Shown here piece by piece: positions 1 to 9,500 of a stretch of DNA of 40,003 bases. Below the pieces are notes generated by a model, which worked only from the letters and a program-made list of their open reading frames with translations, made no database searches and was not told where the DNA came from. The translations under genes were made by a program, and so were the position numbers. Positions within the stretch are counted from its first letter, which is position 1. Every line of letters begins with the position of its first letter. Source of the DNA: Acidobacteriota bacterium (GTDB lineage: Bacteria; Acidobacteriota; Terriglobia; Terriglobales; Acidobacteriaceae); the NCBI GenBank assembly GCA_003225465.1, contig QIAH01000364.1, positions 1,169 to 41,171 on the forward strand, read 5' to 3'.

Positions 1-1
1 C

Positions 2-145
2 AACCCCGAAGGTACTCTGATCGACACCATCGAGATTCCGGAACGGCCGTCGCAATTACTGTTCGGCGGCAGCGATGGTCATACTTTGTTCATTCTTGCG
101 CGCAGCTCTTTGTACACCGTTCAGACGAAGTATCGAGGACGTTGA
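2..145 (+). CDS. SMP-30/gluconolactonase family protein, C-terminal fragment (cut by window start)
   Basis: Only the last 47 residues and the stop lie in the window. They read as the final beta-propeller blade of the SMP-30/gluconolactonase/LRE family: a GTLIDTIEIPERPSQ strand, then LLFGGSDGHTLFILARSSLY, a close match to the family's C-terminal pattern (FGG..GKTLFIT....LY). Members hydrolyse sugar lactones or related esters in a metal-dependent way. The stop is 73 bases before the GH30 gene on the same strand, so the two may be co-transcribed in sugar catabolism. The frame is clear; the substrate cannot be read from this fragment. Confidence 0.8.
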   Translation, partial: NPEGTLIDTIEIPERPSQLLFGGSDGHTLFILARSSLYTVQTKYRGR

Positions 146-218
146 GACCGCGGCCTCGATGCAAAGTTACAAATGCCAGAGTCCGAAAGTAATGACTAGC
201 CGGTGAGGAGCAATTCTT

Positions 219-1607
219 ATGACGGACAAATTGTCACGAAGAGATTTTCTCGGAGTCTCCGCTCTGGGGTTCATGGCAGCGGCTTCGCCCAGCGTCATCC
301 GTCCGCCGATGGAAGTAAATGACTCGGGAGACCAATCGTCCAATCGTGACTCGGAAATTTCAATTTGGGTGACTTCTGGCGATGAGCGTTTCGCTGCTGC
401 TCCTCCCATCAGTTGGCGTGCTGCCTCTGGAGCAGCCCCAAGCGATCACCTCCAGTTGAGCCCCAGCGTAAAGTTTCAGAAGATCCTGGGATTTGGAGGC
501 GCCTTCACCGATGCTGCCTGTTATACGTTCAATCGGCTGACGCCAGGCCGCATCTGCGTAGGATCGAGCGACTACTCCGCCAAGCTCTACAGCTATGACG
601 AAGGCGAACCTGATCCCGATCTGACGCGCTTTTCGATCGACCACGACCGTGAATACATTCTTCCTATTCTCCGCCAGGCGCGCCAAATGAATCCCGATCT
701 TTTTCTTTTCTCATCCCCGTGGAGCCCACCGGGGTGGATGAAGTTCAACAATACGATGTTGGGCGCCTCCATGCGTAGACACTACCTGCCGGTTTACGCG
801 CGGTACTATCTGAAATTTCTGCAAGACTATTCCGCGGGAGGCGTGCCCGTTCAGGCACTGACAAGTCAAAACGAAGTCGACACCGACCAGGATGGCCGCA
901 TGCCGGCCTGCATCTGGTCCCAGGAATATGAGATTGAGTTTGTGCGCGACCATCTCGGCCCTCTCCTGGAAAGCAGTGGCATGCCAACCCAGATCTGGGT
1001 CCTGGATCACAACTACAACTTGTGGGGACGCGCAGTTTGCACGCTGGCCGACCCCAAGCTCCGCAAGTACACCAATACGGTTGCATGGCACGGCTATTAC
1101 GGCACTGCGGACATGATAAGCAAGGTCCACGACGCTTACCCCGAAGCCGAGATGCATTGGACCGAAGGCGGTCCGGACTATACCGATCCCGGTTATCTCA
1201 CGGACTGGTGCAAGTGGGCGGGAACCTTTAGCAGTGTATTGACGAATTGGTGCCGGTCCATCACAGCGTGGAATCTGGCTCTCGATGAACATGGGCGGCC
1301 GAACATCGGCCCCTTCCCCTGCGGCGGCGTAGTCACGATTGACTCCCAGTCTCGAAGCATTTCTCGCAGCGGGCAATACTGGGCCTTCGCTCACTATTCG
1401 CGGACCATCCGTCGCGGAGCGCAGCGCTTTCAGTCGCAAACAACTGCAGCCGACATTAAGCATGTCGCTGTCGAAAATCCCGATGGCCAAAAGGTGCTCA
1501 TCGTGACCAACCCCGGGCCATCCCGAGCGCTCGAGCTACGCGTCGCGAATGTGGCCGCATCCGTAGCCTTAAAGACAGACTCAGTGACCACCCTGGCGTG
1601 GCGCTGA
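219..1607 (+). CDS. Tat-exported glycoside hydrolase family 30 (glucosylceramidase-like)
   Basis: 462 aa. The N-terminus has a twin-arginine signal (SRRDFLGVSALGFMAAAS, residues 6-23), so the enzyme should be exported folded. GH30 hallmarks are present in order: ILGFGGAFTDAA near residues 88-99, the acid/base glutamate E219 in SQNEVD, WVLDHNYN near 267, and the nucleophile E316 in HWTEGG. The all-beta C-terminal end (residues 385-462) fits the GH30 side domain. GH30 enzymes are retaining beta-glycosidases acting on glucosyl-, xylosyl- or 1,6-glucan linkages; the exact substrate is not determinable here. The ATG has a GAGGAG ribosome-binding site 8 bases upstream. It follows an SMP-30 gene, which fits a sugar degradation unit. 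Confidence 0.9.
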   Translation: MTDKLSRRDFLGVSALGFMAAASPSVIRPPMEVNDSGDQSSNRDSEISIWVTSGDERFAAAPPISWRAASGAAPSDHLQLSPSVKFQKILGFGGAFTDAACYTFNRLTPGRICVGSSDYSAKLYSYDEGEPDPDLTRFSIDHDREYILPILRQARQMNPDLFLFSSPWSPPGWMKFNNTMLGASMRRHYLPVYARYYLKFLQDYSAGGVPVQALTSQNEVDTDQDGRMPACIWSQEYEIEFVRDHLGPLLESSGMPTQIWVLDHNYNLWGRAVCTLADPKLRKYTNTVAWHGYYGTADMISKVHDAYPEAEMHWTEGGPDYTDPGYLTDWCKWAGTFSSVLTNWCRSITAWNLALDEHGRPNIGPFPCGGVVTIDSQSRSISRSGQYWAFAHYSRTIRRGAQRFQSQTTAADIKHVAVENPDGQKVLIVTNPGPSRALELRVANVAASVALKTDSVTTLAWR

Positions 1608-1755
1608 GATCAGATTTGCGCAGCGATCACTGGCTTGCCTCCCACCAGGAATCCGGTTCGGTGATCCTGAATCATGCGATTGCCGCTGCCGTGATACACG
1701 TCCCTGCCAATGGCGCTGCACGATTCGATCCTGCATGCGGAATATAATCTCGCGA

Positions 1756-2367
1756 ATGAAAAACTTGCCTTCGGACGAGTTCCTGGACCGGAAGGACCCG
1801 TATCTCCGCATGCTTTGCGTCAATGTCTTCGTGCGGGATCAGGAGCGAAGTTTGCGGTTCTACGTGGATCAGCTTGGATTCGGAGTGGTCGTTGACGAGA
1901 GCTACGAATCCGGTGGCCGCTGGGTGGCGGTCGCACCTCCGGACGGTAACACCGTCCTCGCACTTATCACTCCCAAACGCAAGTCCGAAGAATACAAGCT
2001 GATTGGCCGCTCCAGACATGCTGTTTTTGTTACCGAAGACGTCATCACCAAATACGACGAGTGGCGGAACCGTGGAGTCCGTTTTCACCATCCTCCGCGA
2101 ACCACTCTTTGGGGCGGAATTTTTACTCGCTTCGACGATCTGGATGGAAACTCGTTTGCGCTGGTGGGCCGCGATGCCTTCGTTCGCGAAATCGAAGCGG
2201 AGCGCCGCGCCGCTGCGGAAAAGCTCGAAGCCGAACGGCGCACCGCCCAGGAACTTGAAATCGCGAAACGGGTCCAGGCAAGACTCTTTCCCCAAACGCT
2301 GCCGCAGCTCAAAACACTAAGAAAGGGCGACCGAAAAGCCGCCCTTTTGGTGAACCCATACTACTAG
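1756..2367 (+). pseudogene. VOC (glyoxalase-like)-SpoIIE phosphatase fusion, truncated before the phosphatase domain
   Basis: Residues about 15-135 form a VOC/glyoxalase fold (LRMLCVNVFVRDQERSLRFY, a beta-alpha-beta repeat, ending DLDGNSFALV). A charged coiled coil follows (EAERRAAAEKLEAERR), then ELEIAKRVQARLFPQTLP, the linker that precedes the PP2C/SpoIIE domain in RsbU-type phosphatases. Homology stops near base 2318. The next codons run through a terminator hairpin belonging to the opposite gene and then stop, so the whole phosphatase domain is missing. An upstream ATG at 1735 is in frame, but a TATAAT lies at 1743-1748, so a leaderless start at 1756 is possible. The fragment could still make a stable VOC protein; I call it a truncated gene with good confidence in the domain reading. 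Confidence 0.75.
2322..2347 (-). terminator. Bidirectional hairpin terminator after DUF1059 gene
   Basis: AAAGGGCG (2322-2329) pairs perfectly with CGCCCTTT (2340-2347) around a 10-base loop. On the minus strand it starts 16 bases after the DUF1059 stop and is followed by a T-rich stretch (TTTCTTAG), so it most likely ends that transcript. It also overlaps the last codons of the truncated VOC-SpoIIE frame. Confidence 0.65.
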
Positions 2368-2579
2368 GCTGCTTTTTTGTGGATTGCGCTGTGAACCTTC
2401 TTCCTCGTGTCTTCGTCAATTTTCATGTTGTGTTTTTCGCGACCGTGCTGCTCGATCTTGGGCATGATCTCCGCTTCGCTGTTGCCGCTGATTTGCCATT
2501 CACAGTTTTTGGGGCCAACGTCAGAGCAGCGGAAACTAACTTTATCCTTGCCATGTTCTTCGCGCTCAGTGATAGGCAT
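2364..2579 (-). CDS. DUF1059 family small protein
   Basis: 71 aa. Two features match DUF1059: SFRCSDVGPKNCEWQISGNSE, with a conserved cysteine pair, and a His-rich helix (EIMPKIEQHGREKHNM). The ending KVHSAI is typical of the family. The function is unknown; the proteins are small and probably cytosolic. I chose the ATG at 2579 because AGGAGG lies 4 bases upstream and the homology starts right after it; a longer frame to 2651 has no such support. The gene is convergent with the broken VOC-SpoIIE gene and has its own terminator. It looks intact among debris. Confidence 0.85.
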   Translation of the reverse strand: MPITEREEHGKDKVSFRCSDVGPKNCEWQISGNSEAEIMPKIEQHGREKHNMKIDEDTRKKVHSAIHKKAA

Positions 2580-2661
2580 TTTACCTCCTGCCACCATGCT
2601 GCTCCCGATTCTAGAGGGGCACAATACTGCGATTCCCTGAATGTGCCGCAAGCAGTGAGCA

Positions 2662-2781
2662 TGATTGGAGGGTAGTCCGTTTCATCCCGAGCTTGGCAGT
2701 CGCACCATCTCGGCCTGCACCCTTGCCGTTAACCTTCTTGAGAACGTGGATGATGTCGTCTCGTTCAACAGCCTCAAGAGT
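2662..2781 (-). pseudogene. Fis-type HTH remnant of a sigma54-dependent activator
   Basis: The translated stretch TLEAVERDDIIHVLKKVNG... GATAKLGMKRTTLQS matches the C-terminal HTH_8 domain of NtrC/FhlA-type activators, whose usual pattern is LE.VERDHI..VL..T.W...G..GAA..LG.KRTTLQSRM. The frame leaves homology immediately after TTLQS, where RMRKLGI is expected, and no AAA+ domain precedes it. It is therefore an orphan scrap. Codons upstream up to 2922 are open but unrecognised. Confidence 0.55.
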
Positions 2782-2951
2782 CGGATCGACCTCGGTTCCA
2801 ATTCTGGTGAAAGGCGCAAGCAAGAGCTCCACTTTGCGATGAGGGGTTACATCGAGCACCATTGCCGCAACCGTGCGATACGTCCCGAAGAATCCTTGAG
2901 CGGCAAGTAATGGCCAACCCAATATCCCTTTTCGTGCCGTGTAGGGAGCGT

Positions 2952-3167
2952 TCGAATACGGTACAAAGCAACAGGATCAACGGAAGCGACGAATCCGGAA
3001 TTCACGTGGACAGCAGTTGCGGGCCGGTGACAAACAACGTCGTAAGCGGCAACATTATCAATGAAGCTTGCGCGGGCATCCTGGTTGGAACTGTGGCAGG
3101 TCCCAACGGCATAGGTTCGAACACATTCTTCAACGCCCGAAACACCGTTCTGACGGCAGATCTCTGC
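2952..3167 (+). pseudogene. Right-handed beta-helix protein, C-terminal remnant
   Basis: The frame encodes Asn/Gly-rich rungs (NTVQSNRING, ESGIHVDSSCGP, NNVVSGNIINEACAGILVG, GSNTFFNARNTVL) typical of NosD/pectate-lyase-like parallel beta-helix repeats found in secreted acidobacterial proteins. There is no start or signal sequence in front, and the upstream codons are unrelated, so this is a fragment. The original protein would have been extracytoplasmic; its substrate is unknown. Confidence 0.55.
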
Positions 3168-3586
3168 ACGCTTCCGCTGATGACGGCGCGTCAAGTCAAT
3201 ACTACTTCCGTACTCAAGTCCAGACTGAGTCGAGCGCGACTCTGAAATGGAGGCACCATCCTTGATGGTCGGATCGCCCTTTCGCACCACAATCCGGACT
3301 GTGACATACACGTCAATCCGGACTGTGACATACACGTCGCGCACCTCGTCGCGCACCTCAAATTCCGTCAAGACGCCGGCGACGGGCAGACTTGTAACCG
3401 CGCCGACGTAAGTCGCGAGTTATTTCAGGTCGCCTCTGTGCTCCAGGCGCCCTCAAGGATCGTTGAGCTGTTTCCTCGACGGGCGACAGTCGCAAGATAA
3501 TGACATGCGCATGGATAGACATTACGGAAAAAAGCCTTTCCTAGCGAGGGTGCAGCTCTCGAAGTGAATCTAGCGGAACCAGCCGT
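3168..3586. other. Non-coding interval with a short tandem repeat
   Basis: No gene is recognisable between the beta-helix remnant and the permease stop. Apart from the 24-base tandem duplication at 3291-3338 I see no structured element. Confidence 0.5.
3291..3338. repeat. Perfect 2 x 24-bp tandem repeat, followed by a 12-bp direct repeat
   Basis: The 24-base unit starting AATCCGGACTGTGACATA and ending CACGTC is repeated exactly at 3291-3314 and 3315-3338. It is followed by GCGCACCTCGTC (3339-3350) and a second partial copy (GCGCACCTC, 3351-3359). The block looks like replication-slippage duplication in non-coding DNA. Confidence 0.85.
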
Positions 3587-5050
3587 TCAGAAAGTTTTCC
3601 CCGGCTCCAGTGCCGGTCCTGTGGTTGCCTCCGGTTGTGAAGGCGCGAACGGCCAGTCTCGCTTATGCCATGCCAGGATCAGGTAGGCAGCAAAGCCGGC
3701 GAGAATCGTTCCGAACGCATACACCATGTATTTCCACCCGCCCGGCTGTAGCCCAGGCGTTACAAACACACCGATCCATCCGACCAGCGCAAACACTGCT
3801 GGCAAGGGAAAAAGCCACATGCGAAAAGGACGTGGAGCTTCCGGATGCAATCGGCGGTACAGCAGAAGCCCGATGATTTGCGCCACGAACATGGAAAGGA
3901 TTCGCGCCAGCATCAATGCCGTGATGATCTGCACCAGATCAAAGAAGCAGGCCACAATGCACAAGAAACCAATCAGTAACAAGGCTCGGTGAGGAAAACG
4001 ACGCGTTGAGTGTAGCTCTGCGAACCATCGGAAGAAGGCACCATCCAATGCGGCCGCATACGGAATACGCGAGTACCCCAGTAGCATCGCATAGGTGGCC
4101 GCAAATGCAGTCACTTCGACCATCAATGTCATCAGCGCCGAAGCCCACGGCCCATGCACTTTCTGCATGAACACCGAGCCGATCGCGTTGTATGCCTGCG
4201 AGCCCGGTACCACCATATCGCGCCACGGAACCACGCCGGTGAAGCTCACCGAAATCAGGAAATCAATCGCCGTTACTAGTAGGATCGAATAAATCACTCC
4301 GCGGGGAATCACCTTTGACGGCTGCTTGACCTCATCGCCAAGATAGCAAACCTGGTAATAGCCGAGGAAGTTGAACATTACCAGCATCGTTCCATTCCCT
4401 AGCCCGAGCATGAACGGTAGCCCTATGTTCCAGGCTCCCTGGGGAAAATCGAAAAGCAATTTGGGGTCAAGGTGGGTCATCCCGGTGAAAATCACCCAAG
4501 CTGCTGTGATCAGCATCCCGATCCACAGAACCAGCATAAGCCGGGCGATGTCCTGAATTTTGCGATACAGCGCGACCATCGCGATGGCAGTAATTCCCGC
4601 GGCCAGCAGCTTGATGCCCCAGCGATAGGAAAGCAATCCAGGCCAGAGAAAGCCGGTATATTCCGCCATGCCGATGCTGCTGGTGGCGATTTCGAGTGTG
4701 CCGCTGAACAGAAACTGCCACACGAAGATCCAGGCGAACATGTGGCCCCAACGCTGGCGCCCGAAACATTCGCGCAGAAAGATGTAGGAACCACCCGAGG
4801 CGGGAATCGCCGCTCCCAACTCCGCGAATACCAAACCGTCCGCAATGGCCAGCAATGCCCCTACCAACCACGCCAGCAGAGATTGTGGACCTCCCAATGT
4901 GGCAATGATTGCGGGCACTGTTATAAAGGGACCTGTGCCCACCATATTCGACATGTTGATGGAAATCGCATTCAGCAGGCCCAAGCTTCGAGGCAACCGA
5001 CTGGGGCCGGCAGCACCCTGGGTCGTGGGAGTTGCAGGGGCGATGGTCAA
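3587..5050 (-). CDS. APC superfamily amino acid/polyamine permease
   Basis: Membrane transporter with about 12 predicted helices. The N-terminal hallmark is present (LGLLNAISINMSNMVGTGPFITVPAI), as is GALLAIADGLVFAELGAAIPASGGSYIFLRECFG, the helix 2-3 signature of the APC family. The C-terminal region (RPFRMWLFPLPAVFAL) is typical of the LAT/basic amino acid branch. The longest frame starts with ATG at 5095, but no ribosome-binding site precedes it. AAGGAG sits 10 bases before an in-frame TTG at 5050, which I prefer. The substrate cannot be read from sequence. It lies downstream of a sugar isomerase and a dead LacI-type regulator. Confidence 0.85.
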   Translation of the reverse strand: MTIAPATPTTQGAAGPSRLPRSLGLLNAISINMSNMVGTGPFITVPAIIATLGGPQSLLAWLVGALLAIADGLVFAELGAAIPASGGSYIFLRECFGRQRWGHMFAWIFVWQFLFSGTLEIATSSIGMAEYTGFLWPGLLSYRWGIKLLAAGITAIAMVALYRKIQDIARLMLVLWIGMLITAAWVIFTGMTHLDPKLLFDFPQGAWNIGLPFMLGLGNGTMLVMFNFLGYYQVCYLGDEVKQPSKVIPRGVIYSILLVTAIDFLISVSFTGVVPWRDMVVPGSQAYNAIGSVFMQKVHGPWASALMTLMVEVTAFAATYAMLLGYSRIPYAAALDGAFFRWFAELHSTRRFPHRALLLIGFLCIVACFFDLVQIITALMLARILSMFVAQIIGLLLYRRLHPEAPRPFRMWLFPLPAVFALVGWIGVFVTPGLQPGGWKYMVYAFGTILAGFAAYLILAWHKRDWPFAPSQPEATTGPALEPGKTF

Positions 5051-5072
5051 GCCGTGTTTACTCCTTGAGACT

Positions 5073-5090
5073 GCAGTATCAGCATACTGC
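5073..5090. promoter_or_regulatory. Perfect inverted repeat upstream of the permease (possible operator)
   Basis: GCAGTAT-CAGC-ATACTGC has 7-bp perfect arms and lies 7 bases upstream of the permease ribosome-binding site. If translation starts at the TTG at 5050, this repeat is in the untranslated leader or promoter and could bind a dimeric regulator or form a short hairpin. The evidence is symmetry only. Confidence 0.4.
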
Positions 5091-5147
5091 CGCATCGGCT
5101 GGAGTGTTCATGGACGAAAGCCTGTCGGCCCGCGTACCAACAGGTCG

Positions 5148-5324
5148 AAAGCTCTCAGCATCTACGACGTAGGTCGCGAAGCTCGTGTCAGGGTACCGCC
5201 TCTGCCGTGATCAAGAACATCAATAACAAGGGACTGTCATCGCGACGTTGGGGAGTCGCGTGCCGCCGCCATTCAGAAACTGGGCTATCGTCCAAACGTG
5301 CTCGCCTGGCAGGCGCCTCGCTGA
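5148..5324 (+). pseudogene. LacI-family regulator, frameshifted HTH remnant
   Basis: Three successive frames spell a LacI-type DNA-binding domain. First comes ALSIYDVGREARVRVPPL (family pattern TIYDVAREAGVSVATVSRV). Next, after a frameshift, is VIKNINNKGLS (pattern VSRVINNKG.VS). Last, after another shift, is DVGESRAAAIQKLGYRPNVL (pattern VSE.TR..V..AI..LGYRPN.LA). The effector-binding domain is absent; the last frame stops at 5324. It is a fossil of a regulator that may once have controlled the neighbouring sugar/transport genes. Confidence 0.7.
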
Positions 5325-5471
5325 AAACCCCATGCACTCCCAGCCCCGCGGGCTGGCGCGTGAACTCGAGCAATTCGCCCTAGTGGTCGTGCGAGTGGAT
5401 CAGATAGTCAGCCGCATCGCTGAACTCTCTGCTCCTAGTCATCCCTTTAGTCCTGCTTTTTCCCAAAGGCC

Positions 5472-6404
5472 TCACCTGGACGTCGTGCCCGCCAGTTCCT
5501 GCACTACGGCGCGTAAGTACCGCAAGCTGGCGGCAATGCTCTGCGCTGGCGGAATCGGCGTCGCGCCAAATTTCACATCCTGCTCGACCACCATCCAGCC
5601 TGCGTAATTGTTCCGCTCCAGCGTGCGAAAGAATGCGGGGAAATCGATAGAGCCATTCCCGATGATGGTAAACACCTTCTCTTCGATAGCCTGGTCAAAC
5701 GTGAGACGCTTCTTTCGCGCCTCCTGCAGAATCTTTTCATCACAATCCTTGATGTGCACCAGCCGCAAAATGCTTCGATACTTCTCGGCTTCCGCCACAG
5801 TATCGGCCCCACCGTAGACCGCGTGTCCCGTATCGAGGCACAATCCGATCCCGGTCTTTGCGGTCACATCGAAAAACCGCTCGCACTCTTTGGGAGTCTC
5901 CACGTAGGTCGCAACGTGAGGGTGAAACACCAGATCCAGGCCGAATTCAGAAGCGACTCGCGCGGCATCCTCGACCACTTTGGCTATGTTCTTCCATTGC
6001 GCATCATTAAGTCCCGCACTGCCATCGGCTGGCACACGCCCGGAGATTCGGTCGCGTTCTGGCGACTGCGCATCCGCCAGCACCAGAAACGGCGCTTTCA
6101 AAGTCGCCAACAGATTGCCAACCTTGTGGATCTGGTCGACCGCGACTTGCGCCGACGATGGATCACTCAACACCACCGGCACGAATGATCCAAGAAGCTT
6201 CAACTTTCGTTTCTCGAGTTGTGGCTTGAGCACTGCCGGATCGGTCGGAAAAAATCCGTAGGGCCCGAGCTCCGTGCCCGTGTAACCCGCCTCCACCATT
6301 TCATCCAGCATCTTCTCGTACGACTGGTTCCACGATGGCCCGGGATAATCGAGCACTCCCCAGCTATCCGGCGCCGCAGCAAACAAAAATCGTTCTGAAG
6401 TCAT
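5472..6404 (-). CDS. Sugar phosphate isomerase/epimerase, IolE-like TIM barrel
   Basis: 310 aa, xylose-isomerase-like TIM barrel (AP endonuclease 2 family). The N-terminus RFLFAAAPDSWGVLDYPGP resembles inosose dehydratases (IolE). Metal-ligand positions fit the fold: E in GTELGPYGFF, D/H in CLDTGHAVYGG, H in LVHIKDCD, and E in WMVVEQDVKFG near the C-terminus. Such enzymes dehydrate, isomerise or epimerise sugars or inositol derivatives in the cytosol. The ATG at 6404 has GAGG five bases upstream. It follows the TonB receptor gene on the same strand after a hairpin, so it may be read as part of a glycan or polyol use block. Confidence 0.85.
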   Translation of the reverse strand: MTSERFLFAAAPDSWGVLDYPGPSWNQSYEKMLDEMVEAGYTGTELGPYGFFPTDPAVLKPQLEKRKLKLLGSFVPVVLSDPSSAQVAVDQIHKVGNLLATLKAPFLVLADAQSPERDRISGRVPADGSAGLNDAQWKNIAKVVEDAARVASEFGLDLVFHPHVATYVETPKECERFFDVTAKTGIGLCLDTGHAVYGGADTVAEAEKYRSILRLVHIKDCDEKILQEARKKRLTFDQAIEEKVFTIIGNGSIDFPAFFRTLERNNYAGWMVVEQDVKFGATPIPPAQSIAASLRYLRAVVQELAGTTSR

Positions 6405-6462
6405 GATTTCCTCACTGGCATGGAATCACCTGCAAGAGCCTCGCGAACAAAATTCTTCTGAG

Positions 6463-6483
6463 GATCGAGCTCAAGGCTCGATC
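6463..6483 (-). terminator. Perfect 8-bp stem hairpin between receptor and isomerase genes
   Basis: GATCGAGC (6463-6470), a 5-base loop, then GCTCGATC (6476-6483). It lies about 80 bases after the receptor stop. There is no immediate T-tract on the minus strand (TTTT comes about 14 bases later), so it may be a weak terminator, an attenuator or an mRNA-stabilising hairpin. Confidence 0.4.
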
Positions 6484-6563
6484 ACTACTTCCATCAAGTC
6501 CGCCGCCATCGACTTCTGCATCGCTTCCTCGGCATGCTGGAGAGCGAAGGGTGCGTTACAAAC

Positions 6564-9500
6564 TCAGAAGTTTAGCTTCAGCGAAAACTGTGTAATCCGG
6601 GGATCGGCCGCAGTCTGCGCAAATCCAAATGTGCTAGCGGAGCTGATATTTCCGTTCACGTTTTGGAATTGCGTGTGATTGAAGATGTTGAAGAATTCGG
6701 CCCGGAATTGCAGATCCAGGGTCTCCGTCAACTTCGTGTCCTTCAGCAATGCCATATCCCAGTTGTTTATGCCCGGACCATGGAAGAACCTGCGCCGCGA
6801 GTTGCCAAGCTGTCCAATCTGTTCCGCGCTGAATGGGGTGGTATCAAAGTACTGGAACTTATTCTTTCGAGGATCAAGAACGTGAATTCCAGCCCCGTTG
6901 TAGTTCGGCACATCGATGCCCAGCGGGATCGGACCGGTAAATTGCGTGCCCAGTAGTGAGTTGTTGTCATTCTCAATGAGCGTGATCGGGATCCCGGTAG
7001 CAAACCGCGTAATTCCGCTCCACGTCCATCCTTTCGTCAATCGGTTCGACGCCAATCGATCCAAGGGAATGTCATAGCTGTAACTCACGACGAAATTGTG
7101 GGTCACATTGAACGCAGAGAGGGCGATGCTATCCTTCGGCCTGATGAAGTTTACCTGCTCGCCATAGCCCGAGGAATTGTCCAGTGACTTGCTGTAGGTG
7201 TAACCCGCCAGCAACTGCAACCGCCCGGCGGTGTGGCGCAAATTCACCTGCAGCGAGTTGTAGCTGGACTGCCCCAGCGCGATGAAGTAGCCATTGGTTC
7301 CGAACAGCGGTCCAAATACCGGCAGCCGCACATTGAAATTGCTTTCGGTCCCAGGCCCGCAAGCAGGAGCGAGCGCCAGGCAGGCCTGAGGATTGGCCGG
7401 GTTTGCCTCCATGGTTACCAGCAAGCGATGGCCTTGCGTACCGACATAGCTCACTGTCAATAGTGTGTTGGCAGAAAACTGGCGCTGCAACGAAAGATCG
7501 TAGTTCTCCGAATAAGGCAGCCTGTTTTTATAGTAAAAACCGGGAGAACTCGCAATCGGTGTCAGCACCGACCAGTTCACATTGTTGTCAGGATTCTTCG
7601 GTCCCACATTGAGTGGCGGGAATACTACCGGGAATTTCTGCCCGGTGCCGCCTTGCAATCCGCCATCAGTTCGATTAATAAACGGCGTGGAGAACGAAGG
7701 CGCCGTGCCCACCCAGAAAAATCCGAACGGCGCATCGCCGATCTCATTGAAGTTCGTCGACCCTTCGAACGCGGTGAAAAAGACGCCGTAACCGGCGCGA
7801 ACGCTGGTCTTCGCGTCGGGGGAGTAAGCCACACCCAGCCGCGGACCGAAATTGTTGTAGCGCGTCGGCGCTAGACTCGCGGGAATGCCGGGATCGCCCG
7901 GAAAGACCCAGCCCGTCGGCGAGCCAGGGAAAACTCTCGACTGCAGTCCGGGCACAATGGTTTCGATCTGGTTGTGTTGCTCCGACCAGGGAGTGCTCAC
8001 GTCCCAGCGCAGCCCGTAGTTCAGCGTCAGATTCGACTTTGCGCGCCAGCTATCCTGGGCATACGCACCGAAATACTTGCTTCGTCCATTGGAAGGCTCG
8101 GCTTGTCCTTGCACGTAGTTCGTGGGAGCTCCCAGCAGGAAATCAGCGAAGTCGCTCCCCGTCTCCGAACCCAAGAAAACGAAGTTCCCATCGAGCACGT
8201 TGTGCAACTGCTCCACTAACTGGTTGTAATGGAAATTCGCGCCCATCTTCACGCTGTGCGTGCCGATAACACGGCTGAAATTATCAAGCAACTGGAAGGT
8301 ATTCTCGATCAGCCGATTCGGCCGGCTCGGCACGCCAATGATCAGGCCGCTTCCGAAGTCAATCTCCGGCACGCCCTCCACTGACGGATCGAGCGGAACA
8401 ATTCCGTTCCCACCGGTGGTGAAACCGAGACCGCTCAGGGTCACGTTCTTTCCGCCCTTTGGCAGGTTCAAAGAGTTATTCACTCGCGTGAACGCAACTC
8501 GAGCTTCGTTGACCGTGCTGCCGCCAAACGTTCTCGTGTTCCCCAGATTGATGTTTTGCGTACGCCCCGTTCCCGCAGCATCAAATCCGGGGACATTCGC
8601 CGTCGGATAGGGTGTGCTCAGCTTGTAATTATCAAACAGGTAGTAGACGGAGAACAAACCCACGCCGGTGTTCGCGTCAATGCGGCCGCTGGTCTTGTCG
8701 TCTCGCAAATGGTCAGAAACGCTTGTGGTAGTAAATGACCCGCTGGACGAGGTTGGGATGTACGCCAGCAGGTTCTTCGAAATCGGAGAGAAGAGGGACG
8801 TTGGAATTTGCGCGTTAGGGAATACACAGTTCGAGCTGCTGCAGCCTGCGAAGAAATACGGTTCACCTTCCGTGACCGTATGCCCGAGAGCAGTACCGAG
8901 CTGGCTCGCCCACGTCGGCCCCGTGACCGTCCCCGCCAACTGGCTGCCGATTGCGGAAAAATCTCCGTTCACTTCCGTAGGAGTGGGGACGGCAACTAAT
9001 GGCGAACTCTCTCCGACGACTTTTCGATTGCCTTGATAATCAGCAAAGAAGAAAATGCGATCCTTGATCACCGGGCCGCCGATCGTGCCGCCAAACTGGT
9101 TCTGATGGTAAGCGCCGATCGTGCCCGGGGGAGCAAAGTAGTTGCGCGTGTTCAGTGCGGTGTTCCGCAGGAACTCGAAGGCATTGCCATGAACCCGGTT
9201 GGTACCTCCCTTGGTAATTACGTTGATCTGGCCGCCGCTGTAGTTGCCGTATTCGGCGTCATAGTTATTCGTCAGAATGCGGAACTCTGCGATCGAATCC
9301 AGGTTTGGAATGGCTGTCGTCCCACCGTACCCGCTCTCTTGCACCGTCGCGCCGTTCAGCAGGAATCCGTTGTTCGCCTCTCGCTGGCCGTTCACCGACA
9401 ACGCCCCAGAACTCAAATCGCCCGAGACCTTGGGAACGGCGAATCCGGCGGAGTTGAAGATGCCGCCATACGCGCCACTCATGCCCGATGCGCTCGATAC

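Noticed and set aside
711-1490. 259-aa minus-strand open frame opposite the GH30 gene
   Set aside because: It is antisense to a well-supported glycosidase; its composition is Arg/Cys rich with no domain, as expected for a shadow frame in GC-rich DNA.
2580-2651. N-terminal extension of the DUF1059 protein
   Set aside because: DUF1059 homology begins after the ATG at 2579, which has a perfect AGGAGG; the extension has no signal or homology.
2862-3245. Reading this frame as a complete 127-aa gene
   Set aside because: Only the middle part is beta-helix; the first 30 and last 25 residues are unrelated and there is no signal peptide, so it is treated as a remnant.
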